DNA of 64,000 nt from Castanea sativa (GCF_040712315.1 NC_134015.1:23685614-23749613), one strand, 5' to 3'. Numbered from the stretch's first letter, positions 35,222 to 48,196 are shown. Notes: generated by a model not told the origin, from the letters alone. Numbers and translations: made by a program.

Positions 35222-36573
35222 CTGCCCATTTTCAAAGTTTATTAGTGATGGAGGGACAAATCCAGCTTCAAATCCATATTTGCTATTGTCTTACAAAAAT
35301 GAAGAGTGCGTACATTTTTAAATCTAACATGAAGCACTAAACAAGGCAATTAATCATGTTCCATTGGCTATATTAGTTAGGTAAAATTGGGCAGAAAGGC
35401 AATCACTTTAAGACTTTTTTTTTTTTTTTAGTGACGTAAACTCTTGTTTAATTAATAGTTCAATGCATATTTCATTTCCAATGGTAATGTGAGGATAATT
35501 TTTTTTTTTGAACAAAGTTTCTTGGTACTGTAACTCCCTCCAAAATCACAGTTTACATTTTTCTGACTTTCTACCCCGCATGCATTTATCCATAGTTATA
35601 ACTATGGAAACTTTGAAAACTCTTTTCACAACTAATGAATGTCCATAGTTATAACTAATGAATGTCGGGAAAATTATTAATTCCAATGTTAATTTGAATA
35701 GATAGAGTAAGCAAACAAAATAATAATGAGAATGACAGTTTTCACTCTTAAACTATTGCAAATATAGTAAAACGCATAAATAGAATATAATATTTTTATT
35801 CTTAAAGGCATAAACATAATGCACAACATTAAGAAGAGGATATTATGATAGCAAAAAATAATTGTATAACATAGACTGCGTTAATTAAAATTTGAACATT
35901 GTAAGACGAAACATTCTACTGGTCAATAGAATGTTCTTTTTTACTTGGTGGAAGGCCTGCCTTGATCATGAGTTAATTATTTTTTTACCATATTATAAGA
36001 CAAATAAAATATAATTTATTTGATTAGGGGCTTAGGCCATTGCCTAAATAGCCCAATGCCTGATTAAAAAAAAGGCGATGAAAAAAAATTATAGTTGACA
36101 TTAGAATAAGGAGGTTTATTGCTATTAATACCATTAATCTTGGTATGAAGAATTCAATTTGTATGAATTAAAATATGGAGGTACAAACCCCATTGCATAA
36201 CCAAAGATTTCATAACCAGCAAGAGACTATTGGTGAGGTAACAAAAAAATCAAACTAAGAAAAAAAATTATATCTCCTTCGGAACTGTTAATGTTTTCTT
36301 AAGTCCAAAAAAACTAGAAACAAAATAAAAGAAAAACGAATACACAAAAGATCAAGTAAGGGGGGGGGGAGGGGGAGCACCTGAGGATCAAATCATTATA
36401 GAACTTGAATAAATGGAAACTAAAGAGTTCACAACTAAACCACATTTTGAAAAAAAAAAAAAAAAAAAAACCTAGTTGAATATAGTAAAAATTCTAAGCA
36501 GAAGGAAAGAAATTAATTAATAAAACACAAAAGGGGAAAAGGGGAAAAAAATCAATTGGCAAGCCCTCCTTAC
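35222..36573. other. No gene recognised
   Basis: AT-rich sequence with a G-rich run near 36360-36378 and A/T tracts. I looked on the minus strand for the next phytyl-ester-synthase exon and did not find it. Confidence 0.35.
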
Positions 36574-36748
36574 AGAAAGATATGGTAACAACCCAGACAG
36601 CCTTTCAAATCTTTGCTCAGGAGGAAGCATGCTTTCAATATTCACTGCTGCCATCTTCACTAGATCACCTAATGTCACGACAGTAGACAATGATATATCA
36701 GAAATCAAGAAATTTGGGACTGCAACAACTGACAGCTTATAAAAACAC

Positions 36749-37759
36749 GGAGAAAATAGTAAAATAGGCATAAGTTTCTAACTATATAATTAGTTGTTAC
36801 GGTTTGCAAACTATATCTTTTACTAGCATCTCGAGTATAAGAGACTCGATTTTGGGTCTAAAAATCGAGTTTTTGAGGGTCGATTTTTAATATCTGATGT
36901 GGCAATTTTTCCTACGTGGAGTCTACCTGAAAATCGAGTCTCTAACACTCGATTTACCAGCCAAAACATTTTCAGATCTAAGTTCTGTTCCCTAAAATAC
37001 ACAATCACCAAAACCCACCTATCTCAAATCAAAATCCATCCACCACCGATCACAACTGAGCATAACCCATAAAAAAAAAAAAAAAACCAACGTCCCCAGG
37101 TCTGGGCGACCCAGGCTGCGCTACCTGGGCGCGCGGATGGGCGACCCAGGCCGATCGCCCAGGTCGCGCGACCCAGGACCGCGCGCCCAGGTAGCGCGGC
37201 CTGGGTCGCGCAGGCGCAGGTCCGCGCAACCTGGGCGCGCGGCCCAGGTCGCGCGACCCTAGTCCGCGCGACCCGGGCCGCGCGCCCGGGTCGCGCGGAC
37301 TGCGCTGCGCGACCCAGGCCGCGCTACCTGGGCGCGCGGACCTGGGTCGCGCTACCTGGGCGAGCGCGGCCTGGGTCGCCCGGACCTGGGTCGCCTGGAC
37401 CTGGGTCGCACTATCTGGGCGCGGCGGCGAGTCTGTGGCAGCGTGGAGGAGGAAGAAATGAGCCATGGAGAGGAAGTGAGGAAGAAAGAAGCAAAGGGAG
37501 AGCTCAGATGTGAAACGGAGAAAAATAAGGAGATATAAGATGTAAATCAAGTCTCTAAGACTCGATTTCCAACTAGATGCCACATGAAAAATATGCCACA
37601 TCAGATGAAATTAGACCATAAAAATCGACTCTCAAAAACTCGATTTATAGACCCAAAATCGAGTCTCTTAGACTCGAGATGCTAGTAAAAGATATAGTTT
37701 GCAAACCGTAACAACTAATTATATAGTTAGAAACTTATGCCTATTTTACTATTTTCTCC
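36749..37759. mobile_element. Nested non-autonomous MULE with a GC-rich core (1,011 bp)
   Basis: Terminal inverted repeats of about 215 bp begin GGAGAAAATAGTAAAATAGG; the outermost 69 bp or so are identical at both ends. A perfect 9-bp duplication, TAAAAACAC, is at 36740-36748 and 37760-37768, the Mutator length. It sits in the last intron of the PES-like fragment, 81 bp upstream of its acceptor. It shares the AAATCGAG palindromes with the giant element's TIRs. It encodes no transposase. The near-identical arms point to recent movement. Confidence 0.92.
37085..37435. repeat. GC-rich self-complementary tract inside the nested MULE
   Basis: About 350 bp of very high GC made of degenerate alternating CGCGACCCAGG and CCTGGGTCGCG units with GCGCGCCCAGGTAGCGCG variants, in strongly AT-rich surroundings. 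On the minus strand it follows a pyrimidine-rich leader and an ATG (about 37466) whose frame stays open through the repeats (MAHFFLLHAATDSPPRPD). It may be a captured 5' UTR plus start, expanded by repetition. Confidence 0.8.
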
Positions 37760-37768
37760 TAAAAACAC

Positions 37769-38456
37769 ATTAAAACTATAAAAGTAATAATTCCCGCAGA
37801 TTTTATAGAGCTGATTTCAACAACATAAATTTCATTTACAGTAGAAGACAACCTAGGGTTAATCTATGTTAACCATGGTGTAGAAGCACTCACAAGAGAA
37901 AGAGGTGGACAAACAAAGGCTGCAGAGAGCAGACATATGTATAACATAGACATTACATTATCATATAAATTAATGGCTGAAAATTCACAAGTTAAAGAAG
38001 CATTTGCTACCTATTCAATAGATTAGGCCAGTATGGATTAAAATGCAGTTCAGCGGCAGGTTTTTCCCTTGGTTTGGTCAACTATGAGTATTTATAGTAG
38101 CAAGACAAAAACTAAATTATGATTTCAAAATATACATTTAAAAGTACGTCATTCAAATTAATAATTTTTAAGTTTATGAATACTGAAATAAACTTAGATG
38201 ATTAAGTTTTTATGATCAAGATAGCAATAATATGAAAAAAGAATTGCTATCAAAATTGACCTATAGCTCATAATAGGAGAACCAAAGATCACATCAATGG
38301 AATTCATATTTATTAGACCATAGTAATTAATTACTTAATATGCGTTGTTCCTAATACTGACCGACATAGTGAATTTGTTAAATTAGCAATAACTTATCCA
38401 ATTTTTACACACAATGAAGAACTCTACAAGTAGAAATGATGGGGACAGATCGGTAC
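37769..38456. other. Intron of the PES-like fragment
   Basis: AT-rich; no additional exon or element recognised. Confidence 0.4.
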
Positions 38457-38835
38457 CCATAATAGCGCTAAGATAGGGAACTGCACTGTGCAGTCCATTG
38501 GGCATAGTCCCCAGGAGAAGAAAAAGTGGCTGCAGCTGAGACCTGGCAAATGATGTTGCTAAAACAAAATACCAAAAGGTCAGGATTTCTCAAATGATAA
38601 CCATTGATCATCAACCAGAAACATACATGATTATATATATTAAAAACAATGAACTGTTTATGAGGAATCTAACGAGGATTGGATATATGTATAACTAGGT
38701 CAATCGCAGGATTGCAAGAAGCAACAGCAAGTGGTAGGCATCCTCCAAAGTAATCATAAGCTACCAAATGAATTGGCTTATCAATATATGAAGCGTGCTC
38801 AAACCTCACAATTTCTTCTACAAGTTTTACCAACC

Positions 38836-41744
38836 CTTCACAGAAGCAAAAAACATTGAACTATAAATTACAATATCTAGGAAATTAAAGGATAAACCAA
38901 ACCCAACCACATGTGAAGAACAGGCACACAACACTTTCATTAAAGACCGGGAATATTTTATCACTGTGTAGGAAATTTCTACAGATTCTGTTAGAAAATG
39001 ATGATTTCAAATATCTAAAATGGAATAATAATAGTAATTTTCTGACTAAATTAACATAGAATATGATGAATTTGATTAATTCAAAAAAACTTGGGAGAGG
39101 CCACCCTATGTTGTCTTCGCACTATGGAGCCCATAGGCAAGTGAAGAAGTTCCTAAGAAGCCAACTTGCTAATCTTAGATACCATTACCCACAAACAAAC
39201 CCGCCATACATCTTAATTCAAACATGTGAAGAGGCATGTACATCCCAATAAGAATTTTAACTTTGCTAATTCAATCATGAAGCTAACTTGGACTAGCCTA
39301 TTGAGGATTTGTGCCAACCCCAAAGTTTTGGCACTTGCCATTGCAAATCAGGCCAGAGCTCTTAAAGATTTTTCTCAATATATACAAAAGAACTTCATAA
39401 TGAATAATTGGCATGTTGTATTTAATCATAAGTTACCGTCAAAATCCCTATAATTCATGTGAGGAAAAATTCAGTATATAAACATAAAAAAATGGGCAGC
39501 TTTGAATAAAAGGTGCTAGCAATAAATGAATAATTTTGTCTTTCATTTGTGTTTAAACAAAGATTTTACAATTAATGAATTATAGTTTGATGCAATTAAC
39601 AAAGAACAATATTTTACTAATCAGTGGTTTTACAGCGCAAAAGATACCGTAAGATCAACTTTAATTGCCTCTATAATCTATTTGTTTTTATTTTTATTTT
39701 ATTACTTTCCTGTGCATACTTTCAGCAAAAAAAGCTAGATAAGTTGTTTTCAAACAAATAGTTAGAGCGTTTGAATATAGCTTTTTGCAAAATTTTCTAT
39801 TTGCTTAATTGCTCATAAGTTGGTTCAAATATAGTTGTACCAAAAGAGTGTTCAATTTTCCTCCCTAAAACTTTGCAAAATATTCTATTTTTCAAGCTTC
39901 TATCTATGTCCCTTAGTTTATATATCTTACGTGGCTTAACAGAGTGATAAGACTTGGACAATATTAATTTATTTTTAAAATTTTAAAAAAATGTTAACGG
40001 ATGCCCTTAAGGCAATGGTTAACAATCTTTTTAAAGAAAGATTTTATGAAAAAAAAAAAAAAACAACAACAACAATTAACATTTTGACAACTTTTTTTGT
40101 TTCCTATAAAAGAAATGTCAAAACTTTCCTAAAATGGATTATTAACAATTGCCCTAAGGGTACTCGTTAGCATGACCCTTAAAAAAATATGGAGCACAAT
40201 GATTGGCATGTGAATTAAAAATTTCAGTGAAACAAATTTGTCCCTCACAAACCTGGTGATTCAATCTCAAACATCCCCAAACCCCCAACACTGAAAGAAA
40301 ACCTCATCACCATAGTCATAATATGGCCTCAATCGACAACCCCAACCTAGCAATAATGTTCAACAACAACCTCCCTCCTTGTGTATTTCTCTATAATCAC
40401 TGAGTTGGGGTCATCGATTGAGGCAATCGACTATAGTGTAGCAGTTTCCTTTCAGCTTTAGGGACATTCGACTCTACTAGGCTATTTTGGTCCAGTTATG
40501 TGGGAGTGAGAGGCAAATTTGACTATGATAATTTGAATCCACATAAGCAAGTTATTTTGTTCCACGTGTTTTTAATTTTAAAAAACATATTAATTTTGTC
40601 AAAGTCATATACCACATCAACACTGTGTTAAGCCATATAAGACAAACAATTTGACTTCAGCACAAAAAGTGAACTTTTGAAAATTTTAGAGACAAAAAAA
40701 AATAATATGAAAGTTTAGAGACAAAAATGGTATTTTATAATTATTTATTTATTAAAAAATTATTATATTATTTATGATATTATGGACAGTAAAACAAACT
40801 TAATTAATCAATAAATCTCACTTACTTTATAAAATAGCTAGTTTGGGTGCAACATGCTGCCCCTTAGTGATAAATTCAAATAGAACTCTAATTTAACATG
40901 TACTTAAACTTAGAGTAGCTATTTAATAAGCGAATATCTATATACTATAGTTTCAGAGAACTTCTTTACTAAAAGCAATATCCAGTCACTAAAAAAATTC
41001 TAGGAATTATAACGAATGCCATTTTCTTTCAACAATAAGCAATTGAGTTTTACTAACCTATTGCCACAATATTTAAATTTTCCCAATGAATGATGAAATC
41101 TGTTACAATTAAAGTTATTCATCAATTAACCTGCAACCATCCGCAATAAAGATTTTCCTATTCATATGTTTTTCTTTATCATGTTACATTTAATGAGTCT
41201 AGCTATGATGTTTAACTTAGTTTTTTAATATTACCCCAATTGTCTATATCCTGCCAAAAATAGGTACCAATACCATCTTCTATATAATATTTGAGGAACT
41301 GTCCTCCTAAATATGGGTCCATAAAAGTATTGAACTACCATATGCAATCCCAAGCAAATGTCAACATTGCCTTATAGGACCTTATTTGTCCTTTTCTAGT
41401 GTGCGGATGATATCAAATGAACCATATTTCTCTAATAAATTGAACATTAATATACACATGCACGTCCATGTCTCTTGATTTAATCATATGAAGTTCGAAC
41501 CAATCCCCAAAAAAGTGTAGACAAACTAATCCCCAATATAACCCCAAATAAACAATAGAAAACAAGACAAGTTGATCTTTTTAAAGTGTAAAGGGACCAC
41601 TCATGTTACAATTCAGTCCAAAACACTAGTCATCTTCCTCAGTTAAAAAATGAACTTTTATATCTTACAATCACAGAAACCCAGCTAGAAATGTAGTAAT
41701 GAAGCAAAATATGTACAAGCAAGCTATTAATGCAAAAGACTAAC
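38836..41744. other. Long intron-like stretch of the PES-like fragment
   Basis: AT-rich sequence between two PES-like exons. I recognise no gene in it; much of it is probably inserted repeat. Confidence 0.35.
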
Positions 41745-41802
41745 CTTGACAGTGACTGTGGTTGTAGGTCAATTGTGGATCCTTTGCTTGTTGGCTTGCC
41801 AT
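41745..41802 (-). other. Possible captured first exon, unidentified
   Basis: On the minus strand an ATG follows a leader-like region with a CT/GA tract and reads MASQQAKDPQLTYNHSHCQ up to a GTTAGT donor. A poly(C/G) run (about 41983-42001) lies upstream. I do not recognise the protein. It sits inside the large PES intron, as expected of another captured gene start, but it could be chance. Confidence 0.25.
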
Positions 41803-42252
41803 CCTATAATCTTATCTTTTCTTCGATTGAAGACCATATCAGATCAATCGATCCCCCTCCGATTAAAGATACTTCTTTTCTTTATTTTCTACAATGAGAG
41901 AGAAAGAGAGAGATGAGAGGCAACCAAATTTCAAGGGAGATGGCAGCGGCTGCTAGGGTTAGGCTTTTGAGAGGGAGAGAGAGAGGGGGGGGGGGGGGGG
42001 TGGGGTTTGTCGCTTCAATCGTTGTGAGTTGTGATGTGAGTAATGAATTATAGTAGTTGCTACTGGCCTTAGTTACAGTTACATATGATAGCCTAGTAGC
42101 TACAAGAGGTAGAGACATAATCTATCATTTCAATGAATCAACAATGCAATTGAAATTCATAAATAACTAACCAAAACCTGCTTGGTAGACTAAGACCTTC
42201 AAATGGTGTGCGATCATGAACAGGGATATGCAGGCACCAGACTTCAAAAGCC

Positions 42253-43267
42253 CTGCATTGAAGAAAGTTCTATAAATTATTGCTAACCATAAAATAAATA
42301 TCCACAGATAAGTTTCCACCATAGTCACTGTAAATAGTGCACAACTGCAGATGCAACCAAAAAGGAAAGTAATAGAGAAAAACACTTTGAACTGCAATAA
42401 AAGTGAAAAGAGACTTTCTCTTTTCTTTTCCTTTTTTTTTGGGGGCGGGGGGAAGGGGGGAGGACCATTTTTCTCAGTAGGTCACACAAGACACAACTAT
42501 CACCTTGCCAAAACAGAATGGATATATATAACTAACCACATTAGGTAGCATCAACAAGTGTGAAGCCATAAAACAGAAGAAAAGGCAGAACTGCAAATAC
42601 ATTTCTCAACCAACGACTTGCACTAATGTGGCATTGCACAGTTAGAGCAATTAAATGCTATCTGTCATAGATTCGAGAATTCTGGTTTATCATCAATACA
42701 TTGTTTGATCCATTTCCATTTTCCTAAAACCATATAATCAAGACAATCAACTGTAACCTAGATGGTGCATAACATGAAACCAACAGATTTGTTGCTCCAA
42801 ATTTTCGTATATCATATCAGCCCCAAATTTTTGCTGTGCATAACATGAAATCAAGAGTGATGAAGAATAAACTAGCCCAAAGAGCCAAGGAGGTCGGATG
42901 TATATAGCATTAAAATGATTCCAAAATTAATAAATAAATAAATAAATAAAGGAATACAGTAAAAATATGCACATTTTTAAATTTTTAAATCTAACATGAA
43001 TGATCATGAACTGTGCAGTGCCATGAGTCAGTACCACACCCTTAATAATTCTCCCCTTCAACTCCTACTAAACATCCAAAAGTAGACAATCAGTCTTATG
43101 AGCTTATATAAGCAGTCTACCCATTTCCTTAACTAAACCACTACCCGAGAGTCTTTTCCATTTTATTTTTCTTTTTTTTTGGCTGAGGTAGTTGGAAGTG
43201 GGGGCAACTACAAAAAACAGCAACACAATGGACCAGTTAAAGAAATAGGAAACACATAAGCACTCAC
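42253..43267. other. No gene recognised
   Basis: Lies between the PES-like and MRS2-like exons. It contains a G-rich run near 42441-42462 and an AATA microsatellite near 42929-42952. I could not find the upstream PES exon here. Confidence 0.35.
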
Positions 43268-43636
43268 CTTAGACGTAAGCTCATCTAATGCAGGATAAGC
43301 AGCAGTGTCCAATTCTGTTGTGCGTGCAGCAAGGAAACTACGGGTAGCTTCCAAAGCTACCTCCATGGCCCAGAATTCAAATGGAAACTCTACATTACAT
43401 AATTTAGATCATTCATATAACAAGAAATAAAAAAAGGACTGACAAGGTTCGTTCTAATATTGAGAAAATACACAAGATGAAAGTAATGCACATTTCCAAA
43501 ACAACAATAACAGTTTGAACTCTTCACTAATCAAGATTGTTTTGATTCAAATTTTAACCATTAAATTAATATTGCTTACCATCTTCTACACCCGCATCAA
43601 TGTCATTTTGGCCCCCTCCGTACTCGTTCCCATCAC
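43268..43636 (-). pseudogene. MRS2-type magnesium transporter exon(s), captured fragment
   Basis: Exon 43389-43268 reads [40 protein letters not shown], flanked by a GTAG acceptor and a GTGAGT donor. This is the highly conserved cytosolic segment of plant MRS2/MGT (CorA-type) Mg channels; relatives have FRALEVALEA. A small upstream exon, 43636-43580 (GDGNEYGGGQNDIDAGVED), joins it in phase with GT-AG borders; whether it is MRS2 or PMD sequence is unclear. The GMN pore motif and membrane helices are absent. It is on the same strand as the PMD and PES pieces, so one transcript could join them. Confidence 0.65.
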
Positions 43637-43769
43637 CTAGTTCCAATAATGTACGTTAAAACCATATTGAAAACAAAAATAATATCACGAAGTAATCAAC
43701 AGTAGGTTGAAATGTGAAAAGAGGAATACCGCTGGTTATAAAGTGTGTTGTTTCACATTAAGCTTTGAG

Positions 43770-46658
43770 TTACCTTTTTTGAATCTTATGTCGTCTCGTA
43801 TAATGAGGAGGAGGTCTTGCATGTCCTTCGTCAGATGCCTCGGGCCCAGCATTGTGTCCATGTTTGTGCCCCCCTGTCCCACAAGGAGGTGCCTTTGATA
43901 TGCGTTTTGGCCGACCTTTTGCCACTGCAGGTAACCCAACAGTCTGCTCAGCCTGAACATGGGGTAGGTCGATGGCTGAAGAAGGGCCAGTAGATGTACT
44001 GTAGGAGGGTGGCTCCTGCTGCATGTTAGGTGGATTTGGATCAATACCCAAGTCAAAGGATGAAATGGGTAACAGCTGAGGAAATGACCGTGGAGTGGGT
44101 GGACGAATGTCAGACCCAGGACAAGGATGTGAGGTGGGTGTCAGGATGTTGAGGCGAGGAGATGGATGTAGGGTGGGTGAAGGGATGGTGGGGGTAGGGG
44201 ATGGATGTGGGGTGGATGAAGGGATGGTAGGGCTAGGGGATGGATGTGGGGTGGATGGAGAAGGATCGGGGGTAGGGACAACCCGAGGGGTAGCAACAGG
44301 CGGACGAGGGCGACATCCGGCCGGGGTTGTGCTCGTGCTTGGGCCCGCAGGAGTAGGTGCCTCCTCATTCGGGGCCTCAGGGATAGGAGGTTGTACACAT
44401 TCAATCGCATGCATTGCCGTCAGGACCTCAGTAATGTCCTTGTGGTCCTCTGTGCCCACTGGGTGACGCCTCAACAAACGGACGTATCCTTCAATCTGCA
44501 CATGGAAAAACCACACATATTAGTAATGCAATACCAAATCAACAATGCCAATCGATAATAAAATAAATGTTGGTTCAGAATTGGTTCTACTAGTAATAAT
44601 TGCAAATTACAGGGAGACCAAGTGCTAAGCAGAAAATGTAGTAACATATATCATGTTATCTAAACAGTGGTTTCATGCTATTTCAGTACGATAAGATGTA
44701 GAAGACATTGAGAAGTTACCAGCAGAGTCACTATAGCACCGGGCCTATCTATGAACCTCCGAGTTATCCTTTTGAACCAGTCGTGGTACTCGTGCTGTGG
44801 AGGCATATCACCAAGCACTGCTTCACAACGCCGTTGAAGGTGATTACCCCACTCATCGATATGCACAGCATGTTTTCGCTTCCAATCAACACCGACCTTC
44901 CCCCTCAAATCAATGCCATGAAGCACTGTATCAGTGTCAACATTGCGGAGAATTTCTTGGATCATCCCAAATTGACGAACGACACGATCTGGTGTATGTT
45001 TTTCTACTAGGTGGAAACATACAAGCGGCACCGTTGCCGTCCACACGGCCCTCCCTGCAACGCACCACGGCGGAAGGTCCTCTAACTCAGCTTCATATGG
45101 CTACCACACCATCTACAACAGCCAAAAAACAAGTACACAACACATTAGGCAACAATGTTTATATTTCAAAGCTCACCAAACCTATATCTTGTTCCTAAAC
45201 ATGTAAAACAATGCATTTTCATACCTGGCCTGGCAACATTGAAGCTATTTGCTCGCGATACCTGTCCCTGAAGATGTGGGCGGGCCTATTTTTCTTGTTT
45301 GGGACCCACAACCACTTACAATCAAGAACAATAGATCAATATCTACAACTTTCGTACTAAGATAATTCCAATGTTAAAACTATAATGCAATCACATATAA
45401 CTACTGAGATAATCTTATGGATATTTACTTAATTAATAATATCACTAGAATAAGAAATAGTCCTTATAAAAAACAAAGCACATACAAGCCACATGACAAT
45501 CACAAAATTAGAGTATATTAACGTAATCATATATATTGAACCTCTATTTGAAATTTACGCAATGTTGACATAAAAAATTGCTAGAAGCCTTTAAAATAAA
45601 TAAATAAAATCAAGTTACATGATTGTGGGCTTAGGTAATGATCACATAATGTATATAACGTGCATGAGGTAAAGACTTACTTTAGGGACAGTGGACCACG
45701 CACTGGAGGACCATAAGCACCCACTGGCAGGCCATGCTCAACTGCCGGGCACAAATAGGGGAACCTGGCCCATGCCCAATACTGGAGTAACAGTAAGCAC
45801 CCACCAATCTGACTGGTGTCCTCGCTTGCCCTGCATAGCTCTCGGTACAACTATGCAAGGCAAACACTTCCCCAACTGTACCTTCGTGGGTTACGAAGGT
45901 CTTCCAACTGCTGCACCCACATTAGATGCACCCTATCGCCGGATTTGTTCATGAATATTGTGTCCCCCAGTAGTGCTAGGATGTAGCATCGTGCGTACTT
46001 ATGTAGCTGGTCCTCTTCAGCATTAGGCGGCAATGGATTAGCAACTTGCTCCAAAAGCCGGTTGATGAGAATCCTCTGGCCAGTAAGTTTCTTATGGTTG
46101 TCTTAATTTATAGGTTGAAAGCCAAGGAAGTCCCGGCACACATCCACCCAAGTTTTCTGCGTGCTCCCTATTATAGCGTCACCATCAACAGGAAGCCCGA
46201 GAAGAACCTCCACATCCTGCAATGTGATGGTGATCTCACCATGTGGCATGTGGAAGGTGTGAGTCTCGGGCCGCCATCGCTTCACTAAGGCCGTTATCAG
46301 ACCTTGGTCAATCTCTCAACCCGGGACCCAAAGGAGTCCCTCCAAACTAACTGCCTTGATGATGTTCCTGACTCGGTCGTCCACCATTGGCTCTCGATTA
46401 GAGAACTCTGAACTACGGCTACGGCAGGTAACGGATCCTGGATCCTGCACAGAATAGAACCATGGATTAATATATGACGACAAATGCATGTACATTGTAT
46501 GAATTAAATGCATGTACATTAGTTAAATCTTTAGTGTTATGTTTTACCTGCCCATTCCAAATAGCTTTGGACCGATGCTTGAGCTGCTTTGACAACACCG
46601 ACCTGTCAATGGGTCCAGGCTCTGTATAGTCAATCCGCCCAGCATTTGCAGCAGCCAT
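43770..46658 (-). pseudogene. Plant mobile domain (PMD) gene, decayed; PPP7-long-form-like
   Basis: Five exons: 46658-46548, 46444-45681, 45314-45225, 45112-44720, 44495-43770 (about 694 codons if undamaged). Family hallmarks: GPIDRSVL...[67 protein letters not shown] and QLEDLRNPRRYSWGS. The C-terminal exon is Pro/Ser repeats plus PCGTGGHKHGH. PMD proteins occur both in MULE-type transposons and as host genes (MAIN/MAIL, gene silencing). Breaks: TGA at 46318-46316, TAA at 46105-46103, TAG at 45853-45851, TAG at 45103-45101, and a one-base deletion at the exon 2 donor that upsets phase (764 nt instead of 765). All four nonsense codons are single transitions. Confidence 0.85.
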
Positions 46659-47367
46659 ACTACACAAAAATGATAAGCAGTTAGTTTGAGAAATGAACAC
46701 ACAATATGCTTATGGAACTAGGTATGAGTTAGAGCAACTAAAGCCAATTTGTACAACGAGAATTCCGTAAAAGATGAAAGACTGAACCAAAAGAGGCCAA
46801 TATGAAGACAGAGCTTTTTAGACTTAGGATTTTTTTTTTAAGGCAAATTTTTGAAGCAAGAAAAAAAGTAGTAGTAGCAATTAACTGCAGCCGAACCAGA
46901 TTAGAATTAATAAACTAAGATGCAAGCAGATTAATAAACTGTAAAGTGCACGTTTTCTAAATTTTTATATGGATGTAATGATTTTTATGGATATAATGCT
47001 TTCTATGGGTATTAGTCATCTCGTTATATGGATGTAATGCTTTCTATTCTATAGCGAAGAAGAACAAGTTTTCCAAATATTGACCCATGTTATGAAACTT
47101 TGGACGTGTGATGCCAAGGAAATCCTCAGTGCGATGCCTAGAAGAGTTCAGTCATACTTGGGACATCCGACAGCAAAACAAGTTTGCCTAGTCATAATTA
47201 AACCCCAAAAAAGTAATTTAGATAACCTGATTGTGGTCTTAGTTTGATTTGTCCTTTATATAGAAGATACATTTTCACCTAGAATGTATTGATTATGAGT
47301 CAAAATACTCGTCTTCTCACTTTCCCCTTTCTCTGACATTTTTTGTTCCTATTATGAATCAAAATTA
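46659..47367. other. Region upstream of the PMD gene
   Basis: AT-rich DNA that should include the PMD promoter. Local repeats of ATGGATGTAATG/ATGGATATAATG near 46970-47045. Nothing else recognised. Confidence 0.35.
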
Positions 47368-48055
47368 GGCGTAAATGCACTTTTGGTCCCTACATTTTGG
47401 AGTTATTTCTATTTTGGTCCCTACATTTTATTTTTACCATTTTTAGTCCCTAAACCAATTAACGCGTGACATTTAAGTCTTTACCGTCACCTAACTAACA
47501 GAAAATGCTGACGTGGCTAATGGCACAGTAAAATAATAATTAAAAAAATCTATTTTGGTATTAAAAAATTGCCACGTTAGCGTATAAATTAATTTTAAAT
47601 TAAACATAAAAAAATTAAAAACAAAAAATTGAATATGAACATCATCAACAACAAGCTAGAATCAAGAACATGAACATCAAACCCAGAATCAAGAACATGA
47701 ACACCAAAGAACAACACCACAACAAATAAAAACAAACCTCTAAAATTTCACACCTAAAACGCACAACACCACAAACAACAATTCACAAACCCAAACTTCA
47801 GGAAAAAAATTTAGCAATGAAAACAAACTCAAAATCAAGAACACGATATCTTTAGCATCAGAGAAATGATTACCTTGAAGAAAAGTGATGTCGAGGTTGT
47901 GGACTGGGATCATGAGGACTGGGATCATAAGGATCATGCCAACCCCAAATGAAAGGACAGCAACAGAAAATGATTTTAGAAAAATAAAAATAAAAAGCAA
48001 CTGCAAACAAAACTAAACTAATATCGAACTTGCAGTGAGAGCTATTCCACTATAA

Positions 48056-48060
<5 letters not shown>

Positions 48061-48093
<33 letters not shown>
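48061..48093. repeat. (CT)n microsatellite
   Basis: Sixteen or so CT units in the captured nicalin leader. Confidence 0.95.
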
Positions 48094-48099
<6 letters not shown>

Positions 48100-48196
48100 A
48101 CTGTAAAACTGACACTCTCAAATTTTTATAAATCAAAAATCAAAATAATCGAATCTATATATATCTGAATCTCGAAACCCTAGATCTTCTTCATCG

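Larger units (their letters stand above)
36574..42252 (-). pseudogene. Phytyl-ester-synthase-like (esterase/acyltransferase) fragment, four exons
   Basis: Exons on the minus strand: 42252-42197 (AFEVWCLHIPVHDRTPFE), 38835-38674 (LVKLVEEIVRFEHAS through FGGCLPLAVASCNP), 38558-38457 (TSFARSQLQPLFLLL through VPYLSAIMG) and 36668-36574 (DLVKMAAVNIESMLPPEQ through LLPYLS). All introns are GT-AG and phases match, so the four exons splice into one frame. The order equals the esterase part of plastid PES1/PES2-like proteins, which make fatty acid phytyl esters. The nucleophile motif is damaged: relatives have GDSFGG, here YDYFGG, so the catalytic Ser is gone. The chloroplast-targeting start and the acyltransferase half are missing. 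Intron retention implies DNA-level capture, not a retrocopy. Confidence 0.7.

Noticed and set aside
37050..37601. Long minus-strand open frame rich in Arg/Pro/Ala/Gln
   Set aside because: It follows from the GC-rich alternating repeat, which keeps several frames open, and from MULE terminal sequence. No domain is recognisable.
44095..44466. Plus-strand Gly/Val-rich open frame
   Set aside because: Antisense of the Pro/Ser-rich C-terminal exon of the PMD gene; an artefact of low complexity.
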